From contig NC_088318.1 in the NCBI RefSeq assembly GCF_910592395.1, forward strand, positions 8,306,349 to 8,370,348: a stretch of DNA of 64,000 bases. The letters run 5' to 3'. The notes below the pieces were generated by a model. That model was not told the origin of the DNA. It saw only the letters and a program-made list of their open reading frames with translations, and did no database searches. The DNA comes from Lineus longissimus (Eukaryota; Nemertea; Pilidiophora; Heteronemertea; Lineidae). Of this stretch, positions 32,320 through 44,400 are shown piece after piece. How positions within the stretch are numbered: the first letter of the stretch is position 1; each line of letters opens with the position of its first letter. The position numbers were made by a program, and so were the translations under genes.

Positions 32320-33770
32320 GTTTTTAGCTCACATGGGTAAGCTTATGTCGTCATGTCTTGTCCGTCGTCCATCTGTCATCCGTCAACAATAGGGGCACGT
32401 TTGCTCACTATTGAACCAGGAAGTTGAAACTTGGTTTGAGGATGTCTTATGTCAACATGACTTGACAAAAAAAAATATTCATCGCCATTTGATCTACTTT
32501 ATTGGCTCCAGGCGGCCATCTTTGAAAACCTTATTTTTTCAATATCTCATGATCGCTGATAGCTAGAACAATGAAATTTTTACTGTCAATACTTCTGATT
32601 AGTCTACATGAAATAATGTACTGGTTTGATTTGATTTGAATTTGAAAAAGGCCCAGAAATATCACTCAGTTCACTCAATTGCTCATCTGTAATTGCCGCG
32701 TCTGCCTGGGCCACGTGGCTTGGTCGCGATGTACACTGAGCAGACGCATTTTGTAATTGGTAGAAAGAGAAACAAATTTTTCAAAGTCATAGAGAGAAAC
32801 AGTATAATCATCAATTGAAATTTCGGGAGTGGGAAGAATTGTTTTTTATTTACCTTCGAGAGAATGCAGTGGCCCCTCTCCGAATCTAAGGATAACCACC
32901 TTCAATGCGTGGGCCAGACGATAAACTAATTTTAACCTGAATCCCAACACGCTAATTGTTCTATCCTGTCCGTTGTTGGCGAATACAGTGCAGAACCTGG
33001 AAGCCTATTGGTCACACTTTATGATCGGAGCCAGGGGGCAGCCAATGAGAGTCATCTTGGCGCATGATATCAACCCATATTTGGGATAATTTATGCGTCA
33101 CTCGGTGTGTAACGAACACGATGTTTGCTTCTCGCGAGAAGGGAGATTACTAGCGGGAATTCTCACGTTGAGTCGATGGAGAACTAAGAAACTGGGATGC
33201 CGGTGAATAAAGACTGTAACTACGGTATTTAATATGGGTTTTTTTTACTGCAGCAATTGATGGCTGTTGTTATCATGCCCTTCTTTGGCACTTTTTTGCA
33301 TGTCTACGGCAATTGCGAATGACGTGGGAAATTCAAGCCCTGGTAGGTAAGTCAGGTCATAAACTCAATGTCAGTTATATCAAGAAACTTTCACTCTGTG
33401 ATCCCCATAGGTGCATCATTGATTGATATGATCAAGATTGACATAGAGCGTATAACATTTTGACCTTGACCTAGTTTCCAAGGTCAGATAAGTCAAACTC
33501 TAAAATTCTACTGAAGTTGATACGTTTCACTGCTATTTGTCTAAGATTCTTCAAAGTTTATATGGAGACACCTATTGGCCATCTGTACAAGTTGACCCAA
33601 GTTAGGTCAAATTGTGACCTAGCTTATCAAGTTCACAGAGGTCAAACTCTAAAAGTGTCTTTGACTGTGCCACATCTCGTCATATCTAAAATCAGTTTAA
33701 CCTCCATATGTCATTTCATCTGCAACTATATGATTCCCAGGTGAGCACATTGTCCCCTAGGACATTTCAT
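32320..33770 (+). mobile_element. GCTCAC-ended repeat, diverged copy
   Basis: Begins TTTTTAGCTCACATGGG with GTCTTGTCCGTCGTCCATCTG, and ends CCCAGGTGAGCACATTGTCCCC at 33737. The start and end phrases match the family, but the inner text is different (TTGACCTTGACCTAG, AAGTCAAACTCTAAAA). This suggests a sister subfamily. Confidence 0.65.
32635..33315. other. Unassigned insertion in the diverged repeat
   Basis: This stretch does not resemble the surrounding repeat. It contains an AATAAA (33207) and GCGAGAAGGGAGATTACTAGC, reminiscent of a solo LTR, but I find no matching partner, TG/CA ends or target duplication in the window. Confidence 0.25.
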
Positions 33771-34254
33771 TTTGCATTAAAACTCCCAAACAGTTCCAGT
33801 CCGGTCCGTTCTGCAAATTCAATAAAGCCCACTGCTGTTCATATTACTGGGGGTGAGATTGATTGAATGCAGGGGGTGCAATCCAATGATACAAAACCCA
33901 GTGTCCAGAGTCCAAAATCTGAGTCCAGCTTTTACCAACTACCTTCTTTGACAGCTGATCAGATATGATTGGGTATATTTTGTTTCTAATCAAGTCAAAC
34001 TGAAATCAAATGGTTGTGTCTAGGTTGATCTGCAGTTGAAAATATGCGGTGTTGGGACTGGCAATGGCATGATTGATGAATGAATACTGTTTAATTGTAA
34101 TTGTAGCATTTATGCTGCTGATTTCAACTGACACTGACCTTTCTGGTCTCATATACTTTGTTTCACATTCACTGTGCAAAGAATACTCGCCTAAGGGTTG
34201 TTAGGTGAGAAAATATTTACTCACCTAGCTATTTTTCAACAGAATTATGATATA
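33771..34254. other. No gene seen
   Basis: AT-rich spacer with no recognisable element. A short GGTGAG...CTCACC inverted motif is present near 34204-34226. Confidence 0.45.
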
Positions 34255-34745
34255 ATAATAATATAAGACAATTTATATAGCGCTTGAATTATGCAAGCAT
34301 ATTCTCAAGTGCTTCACAATAAAAAACACTCCCTAAAAGGTGACACTTAAGTAGTGTCTTAAATTGGCCGATGTTTCTTGCCGTTCTTACAGTACTTGTT
34401 CTTACAGTACTCATTCTTACAGTACAGTTTGGGGGCAGCCGAGCAGAATGCACGGTCACCAAAAGTGAGGCATCGCGTACGGGGCACCGCAAGTAGCAAC
34501 TCGGAGTCGCATCATAACCAGTATGAAATGGGCTGCCTGATCTTGATCATATCAACTAGATACTGTGGTACGTTGCCGTGGAGTGCCTTAAACACAAGAA
34601 GACCTTGAAAATTATCCTGTCCTTTACAGGAAGTCAGTGCAACCGCAACAGCACAGGGGTGATATGCACAAAGCAAGATACAAGACATACAACCCTCGCT
34701 GCCGCATTTAAAATCCTCTGCATGCGACTACACCGCTTGTAAGTG
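34255..34745 (-). mobile_element. L2/CR1-like LINE 3' fragment
   Basis: Reverse-strand reading, with frame breaks, recovers the LINE C-terminal signature: ILNAAARVV, ITPVLLRLH, LLVFKALHGNVPQYL, PRTRCLTFGDRAF and FKTLLKCHLL. The 3' region has TATATAGCGCTTGAATTATG, a common LINE tail phrase. A triplicated GTTCTTACAGTACT block (34382-34425) replaces a piece of the coding region. It is truncated at 34745. Confidence 0.75.
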
Positions 34746-35289
34746 ATACCCACATCCAAGTTTGGTGATTATTTTTGGTGCAAGGACGTCTGTTGTCGGG
34801 GTGTGGACTCCTCTAGAGGTTTGGTCCACCTCTGTCATATGATCAGCAGGCTGATGAACGTCTTCCCTTGCATCGGGTGTGGTATTTTCTTGAGTTTCAG
34901 TTTCCTCAACGATGATTGTTTTTACATGGCAGGGTTGTTAACCCTACACGCAAACCCCAACCAGGACCAGGAGTCCTTTTTTATCTGACCCCTCCCTCAG
35001 AACCTGTTTGACATGGTTAGACTTGCCAGGAGCGAACTCCAGTCAACATAGCTTCTGGGTTCATTGGGTACTCAAGCAGTTGCACCGCGACAAGGTACAG
35101 ACTCACAGCAACAAACTGGCATGTTGTGTTACAAATAGTGAGGTGAAGACCATGAGTCCAGTATATACGAAGTGACTTTATTACTCAAGACAATATCAAA
35201 GCATGCACAATACATCAAGTAAAAATATGGATAATGTATGAATATATGAATACTATAACATGTCGGGCAATATCAAGCTGATTTTGGGA
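34746..35289. other. No gene seen
   Basis: No domain in any frame of 34743-34988 and no repeat I can match elsewhere in the window. Confidence 0.4.
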
Positions 35290-35903
35290 GGTGCAGTTTA
35301 GGAATCACATATCGTAGAAGTTTTTGATTTGACCTGCATGTACTTTTCATTGTCACATAGGTCAAACGGCGTATATAGGTCATTAAAGTGTGACTGAACA
35401 TGCTATAGGGTCCGTGTACATTTTGTGTACATACATTTAGGTGATTTCAAAAAATTCAATTCTGGGATTTTCATCAAACTTTGCAGAGGTGTAGTCCTAT
35501 ATCTTGCCAAGGTCAAAAGTGAATTTGAATAAGTTCCAATGATTTTCTAAATTGGTTTATTAGCGTTTTCGTGAGATGTCAGAATATGACACGGTGCGGA
35601 GCCATGTTCACTGCCTATGAGAGAATATCTTTCTGAAAATCTAGAAAAGTAGATCCTATTTCAAAAGCGACCTGAATCATGTTACTTGATATTATTCAAA
35701 ATTAAAAAAGCATGAAATGATGTTTGCAAACCAAATAACTAACATTCTAGGCAGCATTTAGGCATGACGGGGCTTTTTTCAGCAATTTACCATATTTGTC
35801 CCACGAACAGTTAATAGTGATCTCAGCCCTTAAGCTAATAATAATATCCATATTCCTGTCACTGACCACAGGTGAGCACATGCCCCCTGGCCATTTGATT
35901 AAT
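35290..35903 (+). mobile_element. GCTCACC-family fragment with intact 3' end
   Basis: Starts in mid-module (GGAATCACATATCGTAG, TTTTTGATTTGACCTG) and ends CACAGGTGAGCACATGCCCCCTGGCCATTTGATT, matching the family end at 54373 and 32067. The inner part is diverged. It lies in the intron directly before the 36000 exon. Confidence 0.6.
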
Positions 35904-35999
35904 GAACTAATTTCTTGTCCTCAAGCCAGAATGGTAATATATCATGCATTGACTTTCAAAGAAAAACTAAGCAGGCTTTTCTTGTATTTTATTTTTTAG

Positions 36000-37621
36000 G
36001 GTTGAATGGATCCACTGATGTCATGGAACTTCATGTAGATGGTGACACATCTCAAGATAGGGGTGATAAAGAGTCAAAACTAAATGTGGACCGATATCCT
36101 GTTGACCCAAGACTAATAATGGATACTCTCATAGATATCAGCCAGGAAGAGAGTGACAAACAGTTATTCCAGCCAAGAGTGGAGATGCTTCTTGATTCTC
36201 CACAAGAAAATCCAGAGAATGCTAGGTTTCATGGTTGGATTACATTTCCGATATTTTATCAGAAGCCTTCAGTGAATAATGAACGGAGAAAGCGGAAATC
36301 CAATCTGTATTCTGGTCCTGCAGAAATGGAGGATTTTTATTTGTTTAAGAAAAAGCCCTATGTGCTCTTACCTGATTATTGGCATCCCGGTGTAATGTGG
36401 CGATCAGTTGTTGAATCGGACACTTACAGATATGTTGATGATAATGGCTGCTACAGATATTTGAAAACTAATGCAGCATTAGGCAAAGATCAATCTGAAC
36501 TGAATGGTCAGTTTCAAAGAAGGACCCTTCCTCTTGCTCCAACTCGGAGGGAGATTCAGCAGGAGATTACAAGAGATTTACGTCATGTTGTAGAATCTCA
36601 TGAAGAACAGACCAGCTCTTATACCCCAACGAATAACATTGAACTTCATGACTCTGTTTCTGGTCCAATAAAATTGGTTGTTGAAAAATTAGGTAAGCCA
36701 GACGACAATCCCCATCCTGTGTCTGAGCCTGGTGATTATCTGGGGGATGCCGTAGGAGTAGACCAGTCTGACTGTCCATTTCAGCTCCCGTCTATGGATG
36801 TGCCTCTTCTCAGTAAGGCTTTTGCTGATCGCCTGATGGAGAATTTCTCCTCTAAGATATCTGTATTAGAGGAACAAATTCGAAAGGATGCAAAAATTAA
36901 GATGCTGCAAAAATCAACCGAGAGTACAACACCAAATATTGTTCAATATCGTAGATCGTCATTACAGGATTTGACGCCTGAAACTATTAATGCTATTAGT
37001 CAATCAAATTATCCAGGTTTAGATAAAAAGGGTTCATTTCCACAAAGCACATTCGAAGTTATCAAAGTTTTCAGTGACCCAGGAAAAAAGCCGCAGAAAT
37101 TTCCTCTGAAACCTTTGGAGAAAGTGACTCCAGGCATGCGCCAAGTTGTTGACATGCATAAAATGCAAATTGCCCATTTACGTTATAACTCAGTGAAAGG
37201 AAATAGTGACAACTGTATCACTACCGGGTATTCCTTTAATGATTCTGAGGTCAACCCAATTCATCTCAAAGATGATGAAAAAGTCAAATTAGATTCCCAC
37301 ACTCCAAAAGACAAGTACCTGAATATAAATAACATGGATGCAGTAGGTCTGGTAAAATCAGGAGATACAGGGTTAGCTCGACGGAGTTCGTCCAAGCCAA
37401 TGTCTGGACATAAAAAGGGACAAGCAAATGTTACAAAGCCAAAGCGTTCAAAATCCTTCCTCTATGAACAAGTCGAGAAGAAGTTAACTGGGTTTCATTC
37501 TGCTCCTGTGGGAAAACCAAAACGTGATTCAAAGGACACACAAAATGTTGCTCGGCGTCTTCTCCCAGAGCTGATGGGCAAGAAGATGCCAGCCACAGTT
37601 TCCATACAGAAGTGGTTGTAA
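36000..37621 (+). CDS. Terminal coding exon of an unrecognised host gene
   Basis: The exon follows a strong acceptor (TTGTATTTTATTTTTTAG|GG at 35999/36000) and is open for about 539 codons to TAA at 37619-37621. The open frame extends 85 bases upstream only by chance through intron. The protein is hydrophilic without membrane segments or signal peptide. An aromatic-rich block lies at its residues about 75-160 (GWITFPIFYQKP, KKPYVLLPDYWHPGVMWR, YRYVDDNGCYRYLK), the likely folded part. A short coiled-coil-like stretch follows in the middle (LMENFSSKISVLEEQIRKDA), and the C-terminus is basic (KPKRSKSFLYEQVEKK ... QKWL). Codon use is even and no break is seen, unlike all the transposon genes here. 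Upstream exons are not identified; the nearest 5' DNA is repeat. I cannot assign a family or function. Confidence 0.75.
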
Positions 37622-38174
37622 GGTATTACTAATACTAACAGGCCTAATAGAAAATGGACTGGGATTTTTTCCACAAAATGTATTGGGCGGAGGGGGGGGG
37701 TGTTAATAACACAGCGGGTCCCATTGACTTCTGATGTCAAGACAATTGCAGAAAATATTTCAGCAACTAGGATGAACATTTGATAGGTCCATCTTTTGGT
37801 TGAAAATTTTGGTGCATTTGTAATGCTCACGGATTGTAATAACAATTCTTGAGAAATTGAGTTTTAGGGCATTTCTAGCTGCGCCAGAGTCCTGAAACTG
37901 CACATTTCTGACTTCAAACCTCGGGTTGATAGTACTCTTGGCAATATAGTCCCAAGGTTTTTCAGCTTTATTGACCATAGGAGTGTTGAGATGTGTTCAA
38001 CAAATATGCCAAAAAATTCACTTCGAATGAATTAAAATTTAGCAAACTATCATGTAGTACCTTCTAGTGACAATCATTATCATCGACCAATAGGTCTATA
38101 GGATGATTGAAGCACCCTCTATTCAAAACGGAGTCTGCTATGCCTGCCATTGCAGGTAATGTGTACCAATTCCG

Positions 38175-38180
38175 AATAAA
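38175..38180 (+). terminator. Possible polyadenylation signal of the 36000-37621 gene
   Basis: AATAAA in TTCCGAATAAATATTTTC, about 550 bases after the stop. The 3' UTR would include a G-run near 37687. Confidence 0.4.
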
Positions 38181-38329
38181 TATTTTCAATTCATGAATAT
38201 TACTTTTTACTGCCACAGGCATGTACCAGGTGACAATTATTACTGCCCCCCCCCCCCCATCCTGCCTTTTGCACTGTCGAAGGGGGAAATTCTTGGCTGA
38301 GTTATGGCTAGCCTAATGAAGTCTATACC

Positions 38330-38760
38330 ATACCATAGTGTTCCTTGTCCGTATCCTGTATTTAAACTGTGGCACATTTTTAACTTGCCTCCGGAGAGGT
38401 ATCTTATGGCATAGCGTCCATCGTCTTCGTCCATTAGCAAGGCACGTTTTGTAACTGCTGGAGCCATCAACTTGAAACTTACTGGTAGTAAATAGGGGAA
38501 CATTGTAATGACAACTGGGAGACCAAATTTCAGTCTGGTTCGATTCCTGATTTTGCCACCAGGTGGCTAAATCTGAAAACACCAGAAGGACTATATCGCC
38601 CTAACAAAGTGCTCAATCATCACAGACTTTTTATCAAAGGGACATGTAATGATGATACATATCGTATCACACAGGTTTTTGATTTGACATACTTTTTAAT
38701 GTCACAGAGGTCAAATAGCGTAAATTAGCTGATGGTGTCATGTTTCGTAACAACTTGAGC
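38330..38760 (+). mobile_element. GCTCACC-family fragment
   Basis: Contains GTTCCTTGTCCGTATCCTGT, GGCACGTTTTGTAACTGC, GCCACCAGGTGGCTAAATC and GTCACAGAGGTCAAATAGCG in family order. Neither terminus is intact. A C-run at 38247-38260 precedes it. Confidence 0.7.
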
Positions 38761-38815
38761 GGTCAACGGTCATTTCGGCCCGGTCATTTTGGACCATGAC
38801 CACTTTGGCCCAAGT

Positions 38816-38896
38816 CGTTTCGGCCCATGGTCATTTCGGCCCATGGTCATTTCGGCCCATGGTCATTTCGGCCCATGGTCATTTCGACCCATGACC
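38816..38896 (+). repeat. 16 bp minisatellite GGTCATTTCGGCCCAT
   Basis: About four and a half perfect copies, with decayed copies on both sides (38768-38815 and up to 38910). The motif contains the palindrome GGCCCATGG-type core. It resembles the single arm of the foldback elements found elsewhere, but I see no inverted partner. Confidence 0.92.
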
Positions 38897-39189
38897 TGAA
38901 GTCATCTTGCCCTATGACTCAAAATGGCCATGGGTTGTGCAGCCCCTAGTGAACATGGTGAAGGAATAAGTGCCTGACTAAAGTCGAAGGTTGGGACTCT
39001 TGGTGGTTGGGACATGGATCTTTGTTTTTCCAGAGCTTGTACAGCCGGCCTTGATAATCAGTGTAATTTTTGAGCTGATACCGAAGAACATGATGGTTTG
39101 CAAGAAATCTTGTTTGTGTTCCAGCCATAGTGGCTTCACCATCATTACCAGAAATAACAGGAATCCCAGTGCACGTGCACTAATTAATA

Positions 39190-39330
39190 TATTTTTTAGC
39201 TCAGCTGACCAAGTCAGCGTGCCAGTAGAATAGCTATTCAAGTGGCGTCTGTCTGTCCATCCATCTGTCCACAGGGGCACATTCCGTAACCGTATGCCTT
39301 ATCAACCTCAATTCAGCATGTAAATTAAGT
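39190..39330 (+). mobile_element. GCTCAGCTGA-ended repeat fragment
   Basis: TTTTTTAGCTCAGCTGACC, GAATAGCTATTCAAGTGG and CTGTCCATCCATCTGTCC match, in opposite orientation, the fragment at 25440-25635. It is truncated after about 140 bp. The following 39331-39625 holds no gene; it contains an inverted pair GGCGGCAATTT / AAATTGCCGCC at 39552-39577. Confidence 0.65.
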
Positions 39331-39625
39331 ATTACCCAAAGGCTACCCGTCACGAAAAAATTTTCTGCGACCGAGGGCCTGTGAACGATTTTAGCTTATC
39401 TCGGGCATGGAGAATCAGAAGATTTTGAAGTATGCAGTAAAGTGCAGATTATTTTTTTCTTAATCAATTTCCTATTAAAAAAATTCAAATTATTCTCAAT
39501 AGGGCGCGCTATCTGTCTTTAAAATTTTTTCATCGATTTTGACGTCATCAGGCGGCAATTTAAAAATTGCCGCCTGATGACGTCACTCACCAGTGAGTCT
39601 CCACTTCGAAAATTCACTGGTCATT

Positions 39626-40370
39626 ACTTGAACTAACACGTAATTATGCGATGACTAACACATAATTACGAGATAACTAACGCGTAATTACGAGATAACT
39701 AGCACGTAATTATGAGATAACTAACGCATAATTATGAGATAACTCTCACGTTATTACGAGAAAACTATCATGTAATTATGAGATAACTAACACGTAATTA
39801 CGAGATGACCAACAAGTAATTACGCAATAACTAATACGTTATTACACGATAACTAACGCGATAACTAACACGTTATAACGAGATAACTATCACGTAATTA
39901 CGAGATAACTAACACGTTATTACGAGATGACTAACATATTATTACGTGATAACTGAATCTCAGGATGAGGATGGTATACACAGATGGGCTATATGATGGC
40001 GGACTCAATGGATGATGAGTGTTGCTCACTTGCCGATTTCCTAACTAAAAGACTCGGGCAAGGACCATGCAGCAGCTATCATAATTATGAACTTTGAGAA
40101 TGATAAGGTTAGTGTGAGCTTGGCATCGATTGATATAGCCCTACGGCGTAATAATGCGTTAGTTATCTCGTAATTACGCATTAGTTATCGCGTAATTACG
40201 CTTGATTATCGCGTAATTACGTGTTAGTTATCGCGTAATAACGTGTTAGTTATCGCGTAATAACGTGTGAGTTATCTCGTAATTACGTGATAGTTTTCTT
40301 GTAATTATGTGATAAATATTTCATAATTACGTGATAGTTATCTCGTAATTACGCGTTAGTGTCACGGACA
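39626..40370. mobile_element. Foldback element with CGTAATTAC satellite arms, copy 1
   Basis: Left arm 39626-39960: about 15 degenerate units of AACTAACACGTAATTACGAGAT (quoted in part). Core 39961-40145 (ACTCAATGGATGATGAGTG ... GGTTAGTGTGAGCTT). Right arm 40146-40370: the complementary text GTTAGTTATCTCGTAATTACG. The second copy at 50936-51525 has the same core in the same orientation between arms, which shows that this is a mobile unit rather than a plain satellite. No coding capacity. Confidence 0.8.
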
Positions 40371-40496
40371 TACACAATACCGCGAATTGTCGCGTTTTTA
40401 CGTGATACTATCTCGTACGTATGTGATGAAAAGAAAAAAAAATCTTCATGAGCCGTCGGTCAACAAATATTGAAACAAGCATGGTCGGTGGACTCT

Positions 40497-40744
40497 GATA
40501 TTATAGTATAGAACTATTTCCTATTTCTGAGTTCGAAAGTAAGTATAACACAATAATTCGCACTATTGCGTACGTACGTGATACTAACGCGTAATTACGA
40601 GATAGAAGATGACTAACACGTAATTACGCGATGACTACCACGCGATGACTAATTACGCGATGACTAACGCGCTATTACGCGATAACTGAATCTCATATTA
40701 TAATATAGAACTATTTCGTATTTCTGAGTTCGAAAGTAAGTAAA
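40497..40744 (+). repeat. Direct repeat pair with satellite between
   Basis: TATAGAACTATTTC[C/G]TATTTCTGAG and following bases occur at 40497-40547 and 40693-40744. Between them is another patch of CGTAATTACG satellite (40560-40690). It may be a target-like duplication around a satellite insertion. Confidence 0.7.
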
Positions 40745-40902
40745 ATAAAGGTGTCAACAAAAATACCGATAATATCATTTTTGTTCAAGTTCCATGCACG
40801 AAACATGTGGAGGGACGTGAAATTATATTCTGTCTCTTTCAGATATTCTTGTGTTTTTCGCTACAGCGGTCCATGCTTAAATATGAGGTAAGTGTCACCC
40901 GC

Positions 40903-41328
40903 GTTTTTGCGGAAGAGTAATAGTGCCAAATGAAAAAAAAATTTCTGGCATTAGGGCAGAGACCTGTATTCATCCACGACCGGAAGTGTGGCAGAGTCAC
41001 ATAGAGCTTATCAAAATGTCAAGTTGTGGCAAATACATGGCTGGGATGGACCAAAGTGGAATTAATTCTCAATCTGTGGTTGATTCTTAATCTACAGAGT
41101 CAGGCCATCACAGAAATATATTTTTTGATAATATATTTAAGAAAATGTGGTCTCACTGGTCAGTTTAGAACTTGTACTTTGACAGGGCCATATGAATGCG
41201 CCAGTGACGTTTTGATGGATATGGTGTATGGAAATCTCTTTTTCTCAGGCAATCCGTATTGGAATTTTTAAAAACTTTATTATGCTATTGGCAAAGGGTT
41301 CTTCTTGACACATATAAAATTTTGTGCA
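40903..41328 (+). repeat. Left inverted arm of the 1303 bp array
   Basis: From GGGCAGAGACCTGTATTC (40953) to ACATATAAAATTTTGTGCA (41328) this is the reverse complement of 50535-50905, with few differences over about 375 bp. The outer 50 bases (TAGTGCCAAATG, TTTCTGGCATTA) match 51893-51945 in reverse, where a foldback element has split the right arm. Its 81-residue open frame is mirrored in the other arm but has no known domain. Bases 41329-41412 between arm and array are unique. Confidence 0.9.
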
Positions 41329-41412
41329 GATTGATTGGTCCAATGAGTACTTTTTTTACCAAAACCTATGCACAACAATGTACACGTAATGTACACATGT
41401 TTTGATAGAGGA

Positions 41413-44400
41413 CTCTGGCCTAGTAGTCAAAATGGTTGACCAAGTATGAAAATTTGACACTTGCACACACATTTTATCTTATTTTCTCTATTATGCACGT
41501 CCTTTTCATCCCTTTTTCTTGTAGTTGAACCAATACTTATGGCATTATTGTACATATTAACCCTTTTCAGCCGCAATCATGGATTCAGACCTTAAAACTC
41601 AAAATAAACCAGACCAGCGAACCTGATCTGAAATCAAGTAGTGTAAACTGTATATTATGGACTGGGTATAGTCAACAATGTTAGTATCCTCAGTTAGTAT
41701 AACATCCGTATTGTCCTTTGCAGCATCCTGTCCCCTCCGGCGAAGTATCCTCAGTGGGCTGACTGTGTTCTCGACCGTCGGTGCAAAGATGATGCCATCC
41801 GATCGCTCACGCACAACATTGTTGTAATCCTCATTACTGAAGTGAAACGAGACCAGCTACCATCGGTTTTCTCTGGAGGCATTGTCCTGCTGTAGGGCGA
41901 GTGGTAAGAGTGACCAACTTGAAATCCACGGCTTGGCTTTTTGCTTAGTTATAGGCATCTTGAGTTGAAGTTTACTCTGTGAAGTCCACATATAAAGTGA
42001 CCCCCAGGCCCAGGGCATACCTAGTTGAAGCTTGAGGATATTGGGATGGTTCATCATTGTGCTTCTCTGTACTGATGAGCTGCTTAGATAAACAAATACC
42101 TTAGCCATAACAAAAGTCATATCCTAATGAAAAACGAACATGTGGTAGGCCTACACATGTGTCCTCCGATCTTTCAAGTTGAGAATGTGAGAAAAGGAGG
42201 TTTCTCAGGGTCAAAGGGGTTCACTTTGAATTGGCCACACATGCTCTTTGCTGGCCATATGAAGTTTAAACTTGATAGGTAGGCAAGTGTGAATCTGAAG
42301 TAATCTGGAATTGTGACTTTTTGAAAATTCAGACTCAGTGTTGTAGAGATTCTACAATTTCTATAATCCGTTGTCATGGTAACTGCCCAAACTTAGAAAC
42401 CTGGCCCTGGGACATCCAGCAATGACCATATGAACTCAAAAACTCTTATTTCTAGTAATGTATATATCCTTTATTTCAAACTAACAGTGCTTAGAGGGAT
42501 TTAATAATTTTTAACAGAAATATTACATGTTGGGTATTTAAGAATTTGCCACGCCCACATCACTTCAACATAGAATTTGAGGCCGGACATAGCAAGAAGA
42601 TGAACTCGAATAAAAATTTTGCAATTCAATATAATTCAAAAATTCCTTTTGCACAGTAATGTGGACATCTAGGGGAATCTGAAAACAGCAGAACATTCGA
42701 CCTGGGGCCAACACTGGCTCTCTAGTAGTCAAAATGGTTGACCAGGTATGAAAAATTTGACACTTGCACACACATTTTATCTTATTTTCTCTATTCTGCA
42801 CGTCCTTTTCATCCCTTTTTCTTGTAGTTGAACCAATACTTATGGCATAATTGTACATATTAACCCTTTTCAGCCGCAATCATGGATTCAGACCTTAAAA
42901 CTCAAAATAAACCAGACCAGCGAACCTGATCTGAAATCGAGTAGTGTAAACTGTATATTATGGACTGGGTAAAGTCAACAATGTTAGTATCCTCAGTTAG
43001 TATAACATCCGTATTGTCCTTTGCAGCATCCTGTCCCCTCCGGCGAAGTATCCTCAGTGGGCTGACTGTGTTCTCGACCGTCGGTGCAAAGATGATGCCA
43101 TCCGATCGCTCACGCACAACATTGTTGTAATCCTCATTACTGAAGTGAAACGAGACCAGCTACCATCGGTTTTCTCTGGAGGCATTGTCCTGCTGTAGGG
43201 CGAGTGGTAAGAGTGACCAACTTGAAATCCACGGCTTGGCTTTTTGCTTAGTTATAGGCATCTTGAGTTGAAGTTTACTCTGTGAAGTCCACATGTAAAG
43301 TGACCCCCAGGCCCAGGGCATACCTAGTTGAAGCTTGAGGATATTGGGATGGTTCATCATTGTGCTTCTCTGTACTGATGAGCTGCTTAGATAAACAAAT
43401 ACCTTAGCCATAACAAAAGTCATATCCTAATGAAAAACGAACATGTGGTAGGCCTACACATGTGTCCTCCGATCTTTCAAGTTGAGAATGTGAGAAAAGG
43501 AGGTTTCTCAGGGTCAAAGGGGTTCACTTTGAATTGGCCACACATGCTCTTTGCTGGCCATATGAAGTTTAAACTTGATAGGTAGGCAAGTGTGAATCTG
43601 AAGTAATCTGGAATTGTGACTTTTTAAAAATTCAGACTCAGTGTTGTAGAGATTCTACAATTTCTATAATCCGTTGTCATGGTAACTGCCCAAACTTAGA
43701 AACCTGGCCCTGGGACATCCAGCAATGACCATATGAACTCAAAAACTCTTATTTCTAATAATGTATATATCCTTTATTTCAAACTAACAGTGCTTAGAGG
43801 GATTTAATAATTTTTAACAGAAATATTACATGTTGGGTATTTAAGAATTTGCCACGCCCACATCACTTCAACATAGAATTTGAGGCCGGACATAGCAAGA
43901 AGATGAACTCGAATAAAAATTTTACAATTCAATATAATTCAAAAATTCCTTTCGCACAGTAATGTGGACATCTAGGGGAATCTGAAAACAGCAGAACATT
44001 TGACCTGGGGCCAACACTGGCTCTCTAGTAGTCAAAATGGTTGACCAAGTATGAAAAATTTGACACTTGCACACACATTTTATCTTATTTTCTCTATTCT
44101 GCACGTCCTTTTCATCCCTTTTTCTTGTAGTTGAACCAATACTTATGGCATTATTGTACATATTAACCCTTTTCAGCCGCAATCATGGATTCAGACCTTA
44201 AAACTCAAAATAAACCAGACCAGCGAACCTGATCTGAAATCGAGTAGTGTAAACTGTATATTATGGACTGGGTATAGTCAACAATGTTAGTATCCTCAGT
44301 TAGTATAACATCCGTATTGTCCTTTGCAGCATCCTGTCCCCTCTGGCGAAGTATCCTCAGTGGGCTGACTGTGTTCTCGACCGTCGGTGCAAAGATGATG

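Noticed and set aside
32635-33315. Solo LTR
   Set aside because: AATAAA and a G-rich stretch are suggestive, but no TG/CA ends, target duplication or second copy could be found.
35796-35999. Start of the 36000 gene in the upstream open frame, or a signal peptide at 35796
   Set aside because: The region is the 3' end of a GCTCACC-family repeat followed by a polypyrimidine acceptor at 35999; the open frame is accidental.
39552-39577. Inverted GGCGGCAATTT pair as a terminator or regulatory hairpin
   Set aside because: No gene ends nearby; isolated short palindrome in repeat-rich DNA.
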